DNA from: Eleginops maclovinus | Lineage: Eukaryota; Chordata; Actinopteri; Perciformes; Eleginopidae | Direction of reading: 5' to 3' | DNA: 64,000 nucleotides | Assembly (NCBI RefSeq): GCF_036324505.1 | Contig: NC_086355.1 | Location: forward strand, 20,512,518 to 20,576,517 | Part shown: positions 23,701-35,599 of the stretch, in pieces | How positions within the stretch are numbered: the stretch's first letter is position 1 | Layout: the number at the start of each line of letters is the position of its first letter | Notes under the pieces: model-generated | Told to the model about the DNA's origin: nothing | The model's database searches: none | The model's input: the letters and a program-made list of their open reading frames with translations, nothing else | Program-made: the position numbers and the translations under genes

Positions 23701-26383
23701 TTTGGAAAGAGATGTCTTTATCTAAGCTTATAATATTTTAAGCTAATCAGCTACCCATTCTGAACATTCGTCCAATCTAGAGTTTTTTTCTCCCTCGATT
23801 CATTTGACTGAGCTGAGAAAGGCTGTGATGCTGCAGATTGAAGAGGGGCTTAAGCAAAAAGCAAAATGTAGGCGATGGAGGGAGACACTTTATTTTTGGC
23901 CACAGCTAATGGTAAATTGACTAGACTGCTCTCTTTTGGTTGATATAACTGAACATAGTCCCTTGATCAGAGCGTCCTTAGCAGTGGTCTGCTATCCTTA
24001 GCAACAGTCTGTTATTGAAAAAGAGCATACCGAATGTCCAATGTAGAACAGAGTATTTGACAGAGTCATGTAATAACCACTGATAAGTCCCATCAAATCA
24101 GTTGATGACATTCAAAGAGGGTGTTAAAGACCGCCCTCAATTCTAACAAACTTCTTGTGTACCTCTGCGATGCCTCCTTCAGAAGAGCAATGAAAGCACA
24201 TGTCATCACTTGAGTGCACTCAAGATGTCTACCCACCTGACATAGGCAGATTAGCTGTTTGGTGGACAGGTTACGTTTTCATGTTGGAATGTGCTTCTGA
24301 TGTATAACCCCAACCTGTCCCATGTTTCAAATAAACATCATCTGTTGCCTTAGGCTTGGTTCCTGTGAAGGTCAGGTCTGGGCCTGCAGGTCTCAAGGCT
24401 CCAGAGTCTCCTGAAAGTCTCACTCATATGCCAAGAAATGAAAATGTATTATTTTTTCTAGTACTACTTTTTTTTTTTTTTTTCATTCCATGAAACAAAT
24501 TCCCTGGGTGTAATGTATCTCAGGTGATTGCAGGGTCTTAGCAATCACTTGAGACTCACAAATTGTGGTTTAATTTATAGAGGCACACTCTTCAGAGTTC
24601 TGGGCTAACTTTGGAGGGGAGTTTTTTCTGTCCTCAAGGGCCTTTTATTTAATTTATGATCATAATCATTCCAAGGCATCAACTGGGATGCTCACTTTTC
24701 AAAAGGAGGTGGCTCCTTAATAACTTTTGGCTCCTATAGGAATGAAAAGAATGGTTACATAATGCAACAGGGAGGTGCGTTTTACTCGAAATGAAACCTT
24801 TGGACTGTGAATAATGTATTCTATTAAGTTATCTGATTACTGGCCAAGAAGCTGGAAATTAAATAATTACTTTTTTGGAAAACTTGCACACCCATTCATA
24901 TAATCATAAAAGAACAAACAAGATAATTGAAGAGTCATCTCAAATGTTCTGTACGCGCATTAATTGTTGCCCCAAAGGTGGAAAAACGTGTACGAAATTG
25001 TTAATCCATCAGTGTTTTCTCAATATTACAGTTAAAAAACTAGATTTTTTTTTGTCTACCAATAAATAATCATACACCACAGACAGAACAGTTTGTATTT
25101 TTCTAACCTATTTGCGGTGTTGCCAACTTTTCTTCCCCTTTGATTCAAGTTATTAAGTTTTCACTAATCCATATTTGTGTTATGCAAAGCTAATGTGCTG
25201 CTGGGTTTAGCTTAAAGTTTTGCCTTCAAGAAGGGTATAGCTATTATATCCAGTATAGATATGTGTTTGTGTACCTGTCCTCATGTTGCCATGCCTTTAA
25301 AGGCTCTTCCTCCACCCCGCTTACTGTCCCAGAGGCCTCCCCACCACTTTGTTTGTTCCTTGTTTCTGGTGTGTTTCAGTTATGTGATTCAGTAAAATAT
25401 TGTTCATTTACCTTTGGTTAGGGTTATAACATCTCAGCAAGAAAGCAACAAAGCATATTTCCAAAACTGTCTAACTATTTGTTCAACGTATCTACACATA
25501 TACATAAATAAAATAATAATAAATAAACCTATTGGACAGGGGAAGTCAACTGAATTCATTAAATTTCCTTCTCAGTCAGATGTTGAAAATGATCAATTGG
25601 AGCTAATTACTTTTTTTTTCTATGCTTTGTATAGAAAGTGTTATTAGGTTATATAGTTAGTCAATTGTTTTCAGCTACAGTACTTGCTCTTGGGATTGTG
25701 ACGCGATCTGTCAAACAGGGGGCCCACCACTTAGTCTAGAATGTACTATGTAATATTTGGTGAGATTATCCATAGAATCCAAAGGATGAATCCTATATAC
25801 TTCAGATGTATCTTCTAGCAACATGAGGGAGATGTATGAAGTACTGAGTGGAATATCATGATTACTACTTGATGGCTTGCCATCAATTTGGTAAGGTAGA
25901 GCCTTTCCATTTTGTAGTGATACATTTTCAAATTACATTTTTATTTAAAGAACAAGCATCATTGATATTTTTGCCTTTGAAATGTGTGATTTGGCAAGAA
26001 AGACCAGTACTGCAATTTTCTATACTGGTCAAGTGCTTCCTTGCCAAGGTGTCAGAAGAGTAGGCAGGGTTAAAGCAGTGTTCAAGACCTCTGAAAGCAT
26101 TTGCATTTACCCTCGGATCACATGCTGTTTAGCCCAGGAGCACTAATTAAATTTGGAATCCAATTATGGAAATGGTAATGAAATTTCCAAATGGGGAAAC
26201 TCGTAATCTGCTCATTGAGGTGTTTAATTACAAGCGGGTCTGTGCATTGCAGATATGTTACACTTCTAGGTTTGGCGGACAGAGACATGGACAAGAGTTT
26301 GACTCTGTAAATACTGAATGTGTGTTTGTGTTTTGGGTCTATCTGTCCTTTCAGTATGGAACCCTGTGCCTGGGATATGAACA
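20706..26383. other. Long intergenic stretch, almost featureless
   Basis: No exon, RNA gene or defined transposon was recognised. It contains a short telomere-like run (21229-21246), a T16-type run near 24470, and AT-rich unique sequence. Some of it may be conserved non-coding DNA upstream of tmeff2, but that cannot be seen from one sequence. Confidence 0.4.
21229..21246 (+). repeat. Interstitial (CCCTAA)3
   Basis: Three perfect vertebrate telomere hexamers. Similar single or double units occur near 37535 and 46512. Too short to be a fusion scar. Confidence 0.8.
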
Positions 26384-26512
26384 ACTTTTCAGTTTAAGAG
26401 TGTGGATGAGCGGGAAGTAAGGAATTTGTTGAAGTCCCTGCCTGAACAGAGCTCAGTGGGTATTGACATGCTGGACAGTAAAGTACTTGGTCTGGCAGCT
26501 GACTATGCTTAC
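26384..26512 (+). repeat. Perfect 129-bp inverted duplicate of LINE segment
   Basis: By base-by-base reading it is the exact reverse complement of 27188-27316, from ACTTTTCAGTTTAAGAG to CTGACTATGCTTAC. It encodes (on +) the FKSVDEREVRNLLKSLPEQ region of the same LINE. It abuts the 3' end of the minus-strand LINE fragment. Confidence 0.85.
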
Positions 26513-27556
26513 CTTATTTAACTCAGCTGATAAAACATTGTCCAGTTCACTGACAGTTTTTGCAGCATAATACAATGTGGAATCATCAGCATACATTTGT
26601 ACAGTTGCTTTACACAAAACTGATGGTATATCGTTTGTGAAAATGGCTTATAAGAGTGGTCCCAGGCAGCTCCCTTGTGGGACCCAGCAGTCCAAGACCT
26701 TAGAGTGAGACCAGCTGCCAGTGTAATAAACCTGTTGTGTCATACTTGTGAGATAACTCTTAATAAATAGGATGGCGGTTGGACTAAATCCATAGCATTC
26801 TAATTTACCGATGAGCAGATCGTGATCTATGACATCGATTGCCGCACTAAAATCAAGTAATACTGCACCAGTCATCTTTGAGTTATCCATTTCCTTTGAG
26901 CCAGTCATCTGTCATTGTTGTAAGGGCAGAATAAGTTGAATGGTTATGTCTGTAAGCATGTTGAAAACCTGTGTTCAAGCCGTTACAGTCAAAGTATTCC
27001 TGTATTTGTGAGTAGACTATTCTCTCCATCAGTTTTTGAGAACTGGGAAAATAGTGATAGGTCTACTGTTCTTCCCAGTGACTGCTAGTCTGCCATCTTT
27101 TGGTAAGGGAATCAGTTTACCCTCTTTCCCGATAGTGGGATAAACCCCTTTAATTAAGCATGCATTTAATATATGACATATCGGACCGTAAGCATAGTCA
27201 GCTGCCAGACCAAGTACTTTACTGTCCAGCATGTCAATACCCACTGAGCTCTGTTCAGGCAGGGACTTCAACAAATTCCTTACTTCCCGCTCATCCACAC
27301 TCTTAAACTGAAAAGTACAACTCTTGTCCAACATCACATTATTTTTTACGAGCTTTAGATAATCAGAATCAATATTGTCCATATTCTGCCTTAGTGCATA
27401 GACCTCATTTATGAAGAAATCATTAAAATAATTTGCTTTATCAGATGGTTTGGTCAGAAACATGCCTTCCGAGTATGTGGTCTTCTTTATGTATATACAG
27501 TATGGACTTCTGACAAAAAACAAGTGGAAGCAGAGGAAGCATAAAGTATGGTTCAC
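26513..27556 (-). pseudogene. LINE reverse transcriptase fragment (L2/Rex1/CR1-like), frameshifted
   Basis: In order on the minus strand: YFNDFFINEV, SSVGIDMLDSKVL, GKLIPLPKDGR and NSRPITIFPVL (27556-27029); after a frameshift, MERIVYSQIQ and GFQHAYR; after a second frameshift, LLDFSAAIDVIDHDLL (first catalytic Asp motif), PQGSCLGPLL and YADDST (catalytic box, codons at 26593-26582), then about LDNVLSAELNK. Stops and at least two frameshifts make it non-functional. Family order places it among non-LTR elements of the CR1/L2/Rex1 group; the precise clade is uncertain. It breaks off at 26513, where the perfect inverted duplicate begins. Confidence 0.8.
27188..27316 (-). repeat. Partner arm of the 129-bp perfect inverted repeat
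   Basis: In-place segment of the LINE; identical in reverse complement to 26384-26512, with 675 bp between the arms. Confidence 0.85.
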
Positions 27557-28107
27557 TAAGTTTTTTTTAAGTCATTTTATTATGAAAAATGTTCACACTG
27601 TTAACAAATTACTTTGATAAATATAGGCTATATATTGCTAATAGAAAACCAGCCATCTCATTTCAAAGAAGGCAAATACCAGAGTTTGGACACAGCCTTC
27701 GCCGTATTAAACCAATGTACCAGGCATCCTTATAAGAAACACCAGATGTTCAAGTGAAGGTAATGTATACCCATCTGCTGGAATATTAGATGTTAAGAGC
27801 AAATACTCCATAAAGTCTGGTCACGTAGATAAAGTTGACTTTGGTGGGGTGACATGGGTGGAAGGATGGGTCAAACGAACATCACTTTGTGATTTTGTAT
27901 TCAAAATTACTTTTTTTTTTTATTTGCCAATGCTTCCTAGTGCATTTGAAAGTGACGGCAAGGGGTCCTGACCAAGTGTCTGTATGTGAAGAGATGGTAA
28001 ATACAACTAGTTGGACAATCAGCAGATGGATTTAATAGAAGTTCAACTTTAAAGTTAGGTGATCTGAAAATCATCATCTCATAAACGCACCAATTGGATT
28101 TTCACTC
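27557..28107. other. Intergenic, nothing recognised
   Basis: AT-rich sequence with a T10 run; no supported feature. Confidence 0.4.
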
Positions 28108-29062
28108 CAGGGGTCTTCAACATTTTTCAGGCCAAGGGCCCCCAGAGCTATTCATTTAATACACATTCATATATTAATGTTTTTGTTTTAAACATGTGCA
28201 AGGTTAACTGAGCCACTGCCATTTATAAACATAAATCTTGCATACAACAATGAAGTATTAAAATAATTCACAGATTAATTTTTTTATTTTAAACATAGAT
28301 ATAGAAGGGAAGGTGAATCCTTCAGCCATCTGTGGATGGAACACAGACTCCCACATGAGTGAGTTGTCTGAACCTTACATGTCTGAGTACAAAACAATAC
28401 ATTTTTTCTCATAAAATACAAGGTATCTTCTTTTCAATAATATTGCAGCTATGTCTTTGAATCTGGGATCTTAGTCAGCTGGGGACGGAAAAGGCACTTG
28501 ACCAATTACAGGGAAACTGACAAGTTAGTGTATTTAAAGACATTTACATTTGTTGTGGCGTTTTAGTCCTTTCCTTTTCAAATTAAAAGGCCACTGTCGG
28601 GATGCCGGTATTCGTGACATGCCTCTCTTTGTTCCCAAAAAAACACGAACCGAGATCATCGAGTTGAATCAGATTTATTTGGTTGATCCGGCATACAAAC
28701 GAATATAGGCTTTCTTGTTTTAACTTAAAATAAAAGGTATATCTCCATGTCCAAACAATTACAAAAAGAGCACGGTCAAAAAGATTATACTGGCTCCCGT
28801 CTGAGCTCCCCAGCTGTGTGTGATTGCCCCGCTATATAAGGGCACACAGACATGCACACTAAGATATATCATTAAATAAGTTATTCAATAAGTAATAATA
28901 TTCTAAACAGAAATGTGGCATACGAAAATACATCTAAATGGTCTAAACCAAGAATGGCTCTAACAACATTTGTGGAAGAAAATTAAAATAATTGTCTAAT
29001 CAACCCCTTAATTTTGCAACACCTGTGGAGTACCTCCGCGGATCCCCTGTTGAAGACCTCTG
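28108..29062. mobile_element. hAT-like element with CAG...CTG termini
   Basis: Starts CAGGGGTCTTCAAC and ends GTTGAAGACCTCTG (inverted, one mismatch in 14). Flanks do not show a convincing 8-bp duplication (TTTCACTC versus CTCTACAC), so the limits or class may be off. The interior contains a possible solo LTR at 28595-28967. Confidence 0.5.
28595..28967 (+). repeat. Possible solo LTR
   Basis: A GC-richer block starting TGTCGGGATGCCGG and ending near CTCTAACAACA, with a TATATAA at 28833-28839 followed by AATAAG-type strings. It interrupts the AT-rich interior of the flanking element. TG...CA ends are present, but no target duplication was found, so this is tentative. Confidence 0.3.
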
Positions 29063-32000
29063 CTCTACACAAACTGGAAATGAGATCGCCTAGAATTGGA
29101 CTGGTGTGCTTGTTGGTCCAACCACAGCTCGAGAAACAGCTTTCTGCGCACCGATACAAGTGGGTTTATGCAAACCAAACAGGTTTTTGGCTTTGTATTT
29201 TAATTACACAATAAAACCGGTTTCATTCGGCTCTCTACACTAATTTGTTTGTCTCTTTTCCTCTGTTTGATTCTGCTTTAGGTGTCCTTGCCACATGCAG
29301 ATTGCTGATGTCTGCATTCCCCATATGGCTTGGTTTTAATCGGGCTGCGTTGTTCTCTTTTTAGTTTTTTCACTGGTTTTCTCTGTCTCCCTCAAGCTTC
29401 CCTGCTTGTTTCCCGAGTGCTCACAGGTCCCTTTTAGCGATCTCTGGGTATCCTTAACAAGTTTAATATCTTTTCTACAGGCCTTCTGTCACACAGCTGA
29501 GCACACCCAACTGTCTTCTCACACTTTTTTAATACGGTCAATATATCCAAGCCCTGGGATACCTTTTTGGGCAATGGCTCTCACCCTATCCTGCCCTGAA
29601 GTCCTGATATCTTGGCGAAGTAGTGGATAGCATGACAGACAGGAAGTACAAGTTGTGCTTTAACATATGTAAAACTCAACGAACATGTCACTTATCCAAC
29701 GTCATTCCAGTCTTGACAGTATGAACATATTGGTGTTTAGTCTTTACCTCCACAGTTATGGGTGAGAAATACAACCCATTTTCAGACGCATCAAAAGCAG
29801 CAATACACGGCACAGAAATGTCACTGCAGATGTCTTACCGAACTCAGCTAAAGAGAACACTGAGTTTAATGTCTTTTAAAGTCCTTAAGTGCGTACAGAA
29901 TGTTCCTTCAAGTAAGCGCTTTAGTCAGTCCTTAGAGTCTGTCCTGTACAGAGAGCACAAGCTGTTTAGGAATTATCCACCTGAGGCCTCCTCTGGTACT
30001 ACTATGGATGAACCTCCAGAGGAACAGAGAGCTACTTTACACTGACAGCTATAATATCTTCCTGAGTGAGAAATACAATATCCTGTTCTGTTCTGCCAAC
30101 TTTCTGCCTCTATGAGCAACATAGAAACACAAGAAACTAAAGGAAGTGCTTGTACAAGGGAAATCTGAAAATTCATAATGAAAATAATAATCCTATTTCT
30201 CATTCCCCGAAAGCTCTACAGGGGCCCACATGATCCTCCATGTGCACTGACTATTGCTAACTATTGAAGTCAATTTGTACATGACACGATGCTTCCTGCC
30301 TAAAGTGCAAGAGTTAGTTTACAAGTATATGCTAAATAATTTATAACAAAACCAATTGAATCGCATTGAATTCATAAACAAGGATATTCCATTGAAAGTC
30401 CTGCAGTTTCTAGTGAATGTCATGTGAATAATGTCTATTGAAAAAAATTGTAGAAAAGTTTTCATCTGACAGCTTCCTAAAAACCTTGCCGCCAACATAA
30501 GTGTCATTTTATGTTTCGAGGATAATACATGTTTTCTCTCATATTAGGTTTGTTTTAACTTTTTTACAAAGAAATGTATGCTTATAGTCAGAGGAAGTCC
30601 AAACGGATAAGAAGCAAAGGTGAATGGATCCAATAATCGTGATTCTATCACCCACTAAACTGGTGGCCCATGTGAAACCAAGAGTCAAAATTCACTTGTT
30701 TCACTTAATTATGTAACAAACCTAATTATTTAGTTGCATTTTTAATCTGTAATCTTTCGTTCTACATTGATAACCACATATTTTAAGCTGCGACTGTAAT
30801 CCATGAGGGAATACATTTCCATATTTGACAAAGCAGTTGAGCTGTATGGGAATGGAATTTTATATCAGACAGGGTTTCATCTGACTGAGTGTCGTCAATT
30901 TAACGCCAGTTAAATACTTTTTCATTTCTTTATATTATGGACGATACTTCGATAAATCAATGAAATTCCTCTTTGCTTATTTGCTGAAAAAATTGTCAAT
31001 ATTTGAGCATTTAAGACATACTTTAATAACTTTATATCAATAGGTAATATTTTATTTAAATTAAAACTCCTAATGTAAACAAATATTTTCTTTAAATGAG
31101 GGTTATTGAAGAGTCGTATCCAACATACTGGATGTTCAGGACCTAATCAATAATGTTGGCCAGGCCGTTATATCTTTGAGCCTCTCAACCACACTGACTG
31201 GATTCGAGAAGCTTTCAATGACATTTGTTTGAAGGAAATAATTTGTGTCAAACAGATGACAGAAAGCGTGATAGAGGGTGGATGGGGAAGACATGGTTGT
31301 GGAAAATATGAGATAAGGAGATGGCTGTGTGAAGTCAGTAGGCGGAAAGGCTGTGATGAGCAAGAGGTAAACATCAAACTGGGGTTGGAATAAAATCATT
31401 TGTTCATTTGTTTCTTTTCTTGTTTGCTAGCCCTGTTAGAACGTGATCCTTTGATCAGTGCCACAACGCTTGCTTTGGAAGGGCTGCAGGGGCAGAATCA
31501 GCTCCACTCTCCCACAGAGCGAGCCTCAAAGTGTTCAGCTTCCTCTGAGAAATGATCTGGTGTCAAATTTCTGTCCACTGATTAACATCTTTATTTTTAG
31601 GAGCAACTGACAGTATACAGTTTGGTTCAAAGACATGCAGTGGCCCTAAACGTGCCTTACATTACATTTCATTTCATTTCAACGCAAACCTATGCTGAAG
31701 AGAGTAATTTGAGCAAAAACGTAACGTTTCACTTCTGACCTTTATCAAAGAATCAAGTATGGGCCTCAGTTATCTGTTGGATGAAAGTACAAAATGAAGG
31801 GAAATCCTCTTTCCTCTCACTGTTATAAATATTTTACTGCTGAGGCTGTTGATTGAGTAATATGAGAAGAGCGAGCTCCATTTCAAGAGCTGGACAGTTG
31901 CTTTGTACCTTTAATCCCTTTATAAAAGAAAGCTAGCTTAGGTTGGACCGACATTCATCTGATCTTTTATGCACTTATTAAATCTGCACTAACATTTTTC

Positions 32001-32092
32001 CTGGCACTTGTAAAGACTAATAACAGCCGCCCTGAGGTGAACCTTGAATACAATAATACTAAAACTATTATATAGTAATAGTAGTTAAGGTC
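29063..32092. other. Intergenic, nothing recognised
   Basis: Short ORFs only (for example 29758-30045), with no motif, splice or codon evidence of a gene. Confidence 0.4.
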
Positions 32093-32171
32093 TTAAAGAG
32101 GACATATCCTTATTACAGGTTTATATTTCCATGTTTTGCCTCTACTGTGATAAGGTCTTTATACTTCTCAC

Positions 32172-32664
32172 TAGGGCTGAATGATTAATTGCATTTGCGA
32201 TAATATCGCGATATGACAAAACAAGATTTTCCAACCGCAAAGGCTGCGATTTGACTGGTCACGTGATCTGGTCACGTGACTTGCGAGCGAGCCGAGCGGA
32301 GCCGAGCAGGCAGGGAAAGAAGTCAACGCTGCGCTTGAACCTGTTGCACAATGGCCTCAGGCTCGTCAGAAGAGTGCACGGCTGGAAGTTTGGTACCAAA
32401 GAGGGGCGGCACGTCAGTTGTGTGGAATTATTTTGGCTTTAAAAAGGGAGATGCTGCGCAACGTCAGGTATTGTGCAGAACGTGCCTCACTACTGTTGCT
32501 ACCTCACGAGGTTCACGATTGTAATCACGATTGATTGATTGCTTGTGTTTGTTGAAAAATACATGAGAAGAGGACCTTGAAAAAATAATCGCATATTAAA
32601 TCGCAATCGCAATATTGATCAAAAAAATCGCAATTAGATTATTTCCCAAAATCGTTCAACCCTA
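32172..32664 (+). mobile_element. Internally deleted hAT transposon with perfect 8-bp TSD
   Basis: This 493-bp element starts TAGGGCTGAATGATTAAT and ends AATCGTTCAACCCTA. It is flanked by CTTCTCAC on both sides (32164-32171 and 32665-32672), the 8-bp duplication of hAT. It keeps the first coding exon (BED-like) and loses the catalytic part. Subterminal AATCGCA/TCGCAATCGCAA strings near both ends are likely transposase sites (inferred). Confidence 0.88.
32351..32524 (+). pseudogene. BED-type zinc-finger N terminus of a hAT transposase
   Basis: The ORF of 57 codons reads MASGSSEECTAG at the start, then VVWNYFGFKKG, QVLCRTCLTTVATSRG, and stops at TAA (32522-32524). VWNYFGF followed by a C-x2-C pair matches the first half of a BED zinc finger; the expected H-x(3-5)-H half is missing because the element is deleted soon after. 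It belongs to a different hAT lineage from the one at 1-4484. It is not expected to make a functional protein. Confidence 0.7.
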
Positions 32665-32884
32665 CTTCTCACACTGCCTGTGCTGCAGCACCTCCTTCAC
32701 CCTCTGTCTGAAACCAGAGCCCAGCTTGCTCTGATTGGTTGGCTAGCCAGCTCTGTTGTGATTGATCAACGGCTCAGAGATGTGTCAAAAATGTCCCGCC
32801 CATTATCTTATCACATACAATGTGTTGGAGCGCTAGCCGATAGAAGCACGAGTGTTACATAGTGATATTACTACACTGAACTGT

Positions 32885-33049
32885 AATTAAATATATTATG
32901 TCAATTCAGTTCACATAACTGTATTAGGTTAGATAAAAGCAATAATATGATGTTTCAATTCAAAATATTAGATTAAACTTAATATTATTACTTTCAACTA
33001 ACCTTATACAGTTGTGGGAAATTTGTTGACATAATGCATTTAATTAGTG
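32885..33049. mobile_element. Palindromic MITE nested in TTAA element
   Basis: Arms TAATTAAATATATTATGTCAA and its near reverse complement (TTGACATAATGCATTTAATTA) flank a centre with AACTGTATTAGGTTAG and CTAACCTTATACAGTT. Same family as 60790-60982; its outermost ends blur into the host element. Confidence 0.65.
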
Positions 33050-33162
33050 TGGGAGAGAATCTCCCGCTGGAGGGAACTTTGGGATATTAGCCGTTTCCAT
33101 GCACAAAAACCTGTCACACTACAGGAAAGCGAAAGCCCCAAAAAGCACAATAGCTCCTTTAA

Positions 33163-35184
33163 CTCTCCCTTATGTCACTTTAGCTTCTTTATGTCTATGA
33201 ACTGCGTTACATTAAACACACAAACTTGCATTGTACCCCCATACATTTAAGGTCAAGATTAATTTGACACAGTTAATTACATCAAAGGATGTACCCTTTC
33301 CAAGTTAGCTAATCAAGGTAACTTCCTACTAGGATTTCCTGTAAATCTATCAAAGAATGATCTTCATGAGAGCATTATTCTTATATGCATAACAATGTTG
33401 TGTTATGTTCTGTCTTTGTGTTTTCATTGTTTACTGAGGAGAGCTTTCACTCTGTGTCATGTCTGTTTTTACTTTGTGGTTGCAGTGGAATTGTCCAAAA
33501 ATCCGCTCTTATCGTCTTTTCCGATCCACTTTTCCTTGACCTCTGTGTGAAATGTCACAGGGTTAAGGAATAGTGGAGAGGAGAATTCAAAAGGACTAAG
33601 GGAGAGAGTCTGCGGTGCTTTGAGAATATGGCTGCACTTAAACTATCCAATGTATTTATGATGCGCCAGCGGAAGTTATTAATGTGCGTCTGCTGTGGGG
33701 AACTACAGTTCTCTGTGCAGCGGACTACTGTTAGCGCATCAAGCTTCTTTGCACCGTGATCTTTTATGGTGTTGTTTTATGCTTTAGGAACTTGGACAAC
33801 AGAGAAACATATATTCTACATGACAAAGGTGGAATTCAAATAAAAAAGTGAAAGTGAAACTTGTGCTTTTCACCCCCGCAACATGTGAGCAGTTGTTTTT
33901 TTGGATAACTTAACCACACATTTAGCTAACCTACAGTCACATTTGAAGCCATTGGTCTCCTCCGAGCCATTTGTAAAAACTACATTTAATTTGAGGTTCT
34001 AATTACTCACTCCTCCTATCCCCAGTGGCTAGCCAAATCAGCAAGGAAGCCAAATGAACTCTGCCTTACCAATTAGCCGAGTGGGCTGCTCAAGCTAATG
34101 ACATGAACAACAGTGTGTGGCTGCTTCAGTGCTGCAGGAGGCCCTAAGGTCTGCAGGAGCCCTCCCTCGCAGATGAGAAGATTCAAGAAGGATTTCAGTC
34201 ACTGAGCCAACTGCAACATTAATTACTTTAAGGGGCCTGGAAGTATGAAGTAGCCTCTCTGCCCTGTGGTGCCACAATTGAATTCTTCAATTGACCTGTA
34301 CCAGAACAGCTGACTTTAACTAGACCACTTCTTGAAGAGTTTGAAATGGCTTGGAGGATTGGAAAAAGATTGTGAAACTCTTACTTATTACTATATAATG
34401 ATGCAATTCAGACCTGTAATAGCTGCAAGTCAGTGCTCTGCTTGAGCACCAAGTAGACAGGCTTATTTCCTTTTTATTATGCTATTTCTCCTCCTGCTAT
34501 CCTTGCATTGGCCTCGAGAAGGGTGCTAATATTTGTGTGAAGATCTTTATAAATGGAATCTAGGTGCTTTAAAAACTGTAATGTCATTCTGAGAAATGAG
34601 CATATACTTTGGATAGCTTTTCCTCATTAGGTTTGAAGCACAAAGGATCAGTACCTGTCAGATAACGACAGCATTGATTAAATAAATTAAGGTTTTATCC
34701 CGCACTTTAATGCAAATCAGACCAAATTGAAATGTTAAGCAACTTGGTCTTCTAAAGGAAACAAAGGGCACCATCCCTATTTGAAGATTTTTATACCCTA
34801 ATTGATTGATTAATGATAGGGCATTTTATAATGATGCCACATTTATAATATACTGTTGACTATTTGTAAAACAACATTTGTAGCAATGAAAAAGAAAAAC
34901 TGAAGGCTGTCTGTTATTTTGAAAGGTTGGAGAACTGAAGACAATATACTATTATTTGAGGTTTAAATTGAAAAACTACCACAGTAGCCTAAGTATTTTA
35001 CGTACAGCAGGCTTTGGAGTACTACGGTTCACAAATGTGCTCAGCTGCAGGATTCTTCTGGTGAAGCAAGTGCTTGAAGGACTGGGAATTGCCACCTTCA
35101 ATGAGTCTTGCCAACTTCCTATTACTTCCTTCCTATGGTTCAGCCTAAATTACAAAATTAAGATGGCCATGAGAAGTTATTTCT
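33163..35184. other. Intergenic, nothing recognised
   Basis: No supported feature. Confidence 0.4.
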
Positions 35185-35599
35185 TTAAGATCCCCTATTA
35201 TACCCTTTTCAACATTGTATTATATGTCCCAGATATATACAAAACAGGTTTCTGAATGGTTTGAAATACCAAACAGATTGTGCATGGTAGCATGCCATAC
35301 TGTTTCAACCCTATTTAAAAAGTGCTGATACGTATCTGTAGCTTTAAATGCTTATGAGCTGATGCTGGCCACACCCCTAGGCTCAAGGAGGAGATTCAGG
35401 TGAGAAGGTGGGCGGGTTTTACTTTGGTTAAAAAACATCACAAAGCGGCCAAAATCTGTACATTTTCAGACAGGTTTTTATATAAATGGATCAGCACAAA
35501 AAGAGAGAGAATCTTTCAGAATCTCCTTACACAGAGAGGACACATATTTATGTACAAAAAACATGAGAAAAGTGGATTTTGCATAATAGGGGACCTTAA
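35185..35599 (-). mobile_element. TTAA-flanked element, family B, short inverted copy
   Basis: TTAA at 35185-35188 and 35596-35599. Ends GATCCCCTATTATA and GCATAATAGGGGACC are inverted repeats. Its right end (ACACATATTTATGTACAAA ... TTTTGCATAATAGG) is the reverse complement of the left end of 16146-16879, and its left end matches the right end of that copy. It lacks about 320 bp of the interior. Confidence 0.75.

Larger units (their letters stand above)
32093..33162 (+). mobile_element. TTAA/CCAAT-pair family element with two nested insertions
   Basis: Bounded by TTAA (32093-32096 and 33159-33162). The body reads CTACTGTGATAAGGTC, [hAT insert 32172-32664], CTGTCTGAAACCAGAGCCCA, CTGATTGG ... 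GTGATTGATCAACGGC, [palindromic MITE about 32885-33049], GGGAGAGAATCTCCCG, TTTGGGATATTAGCC, CACTACAGGAAAGCGAAAGC, GCACAATAGCTCC. One of the two CCAAT motifs is mutated (GATTGA). Confidence 0.8.

Noticed and set aside
26384..26512. Twin-priming origin for the inverted LINE piece
   Set aside because: Twin priming inverts the 5' part and does not leave a second identical copy; here the segment is duplicated and lies beyond the 3' break.
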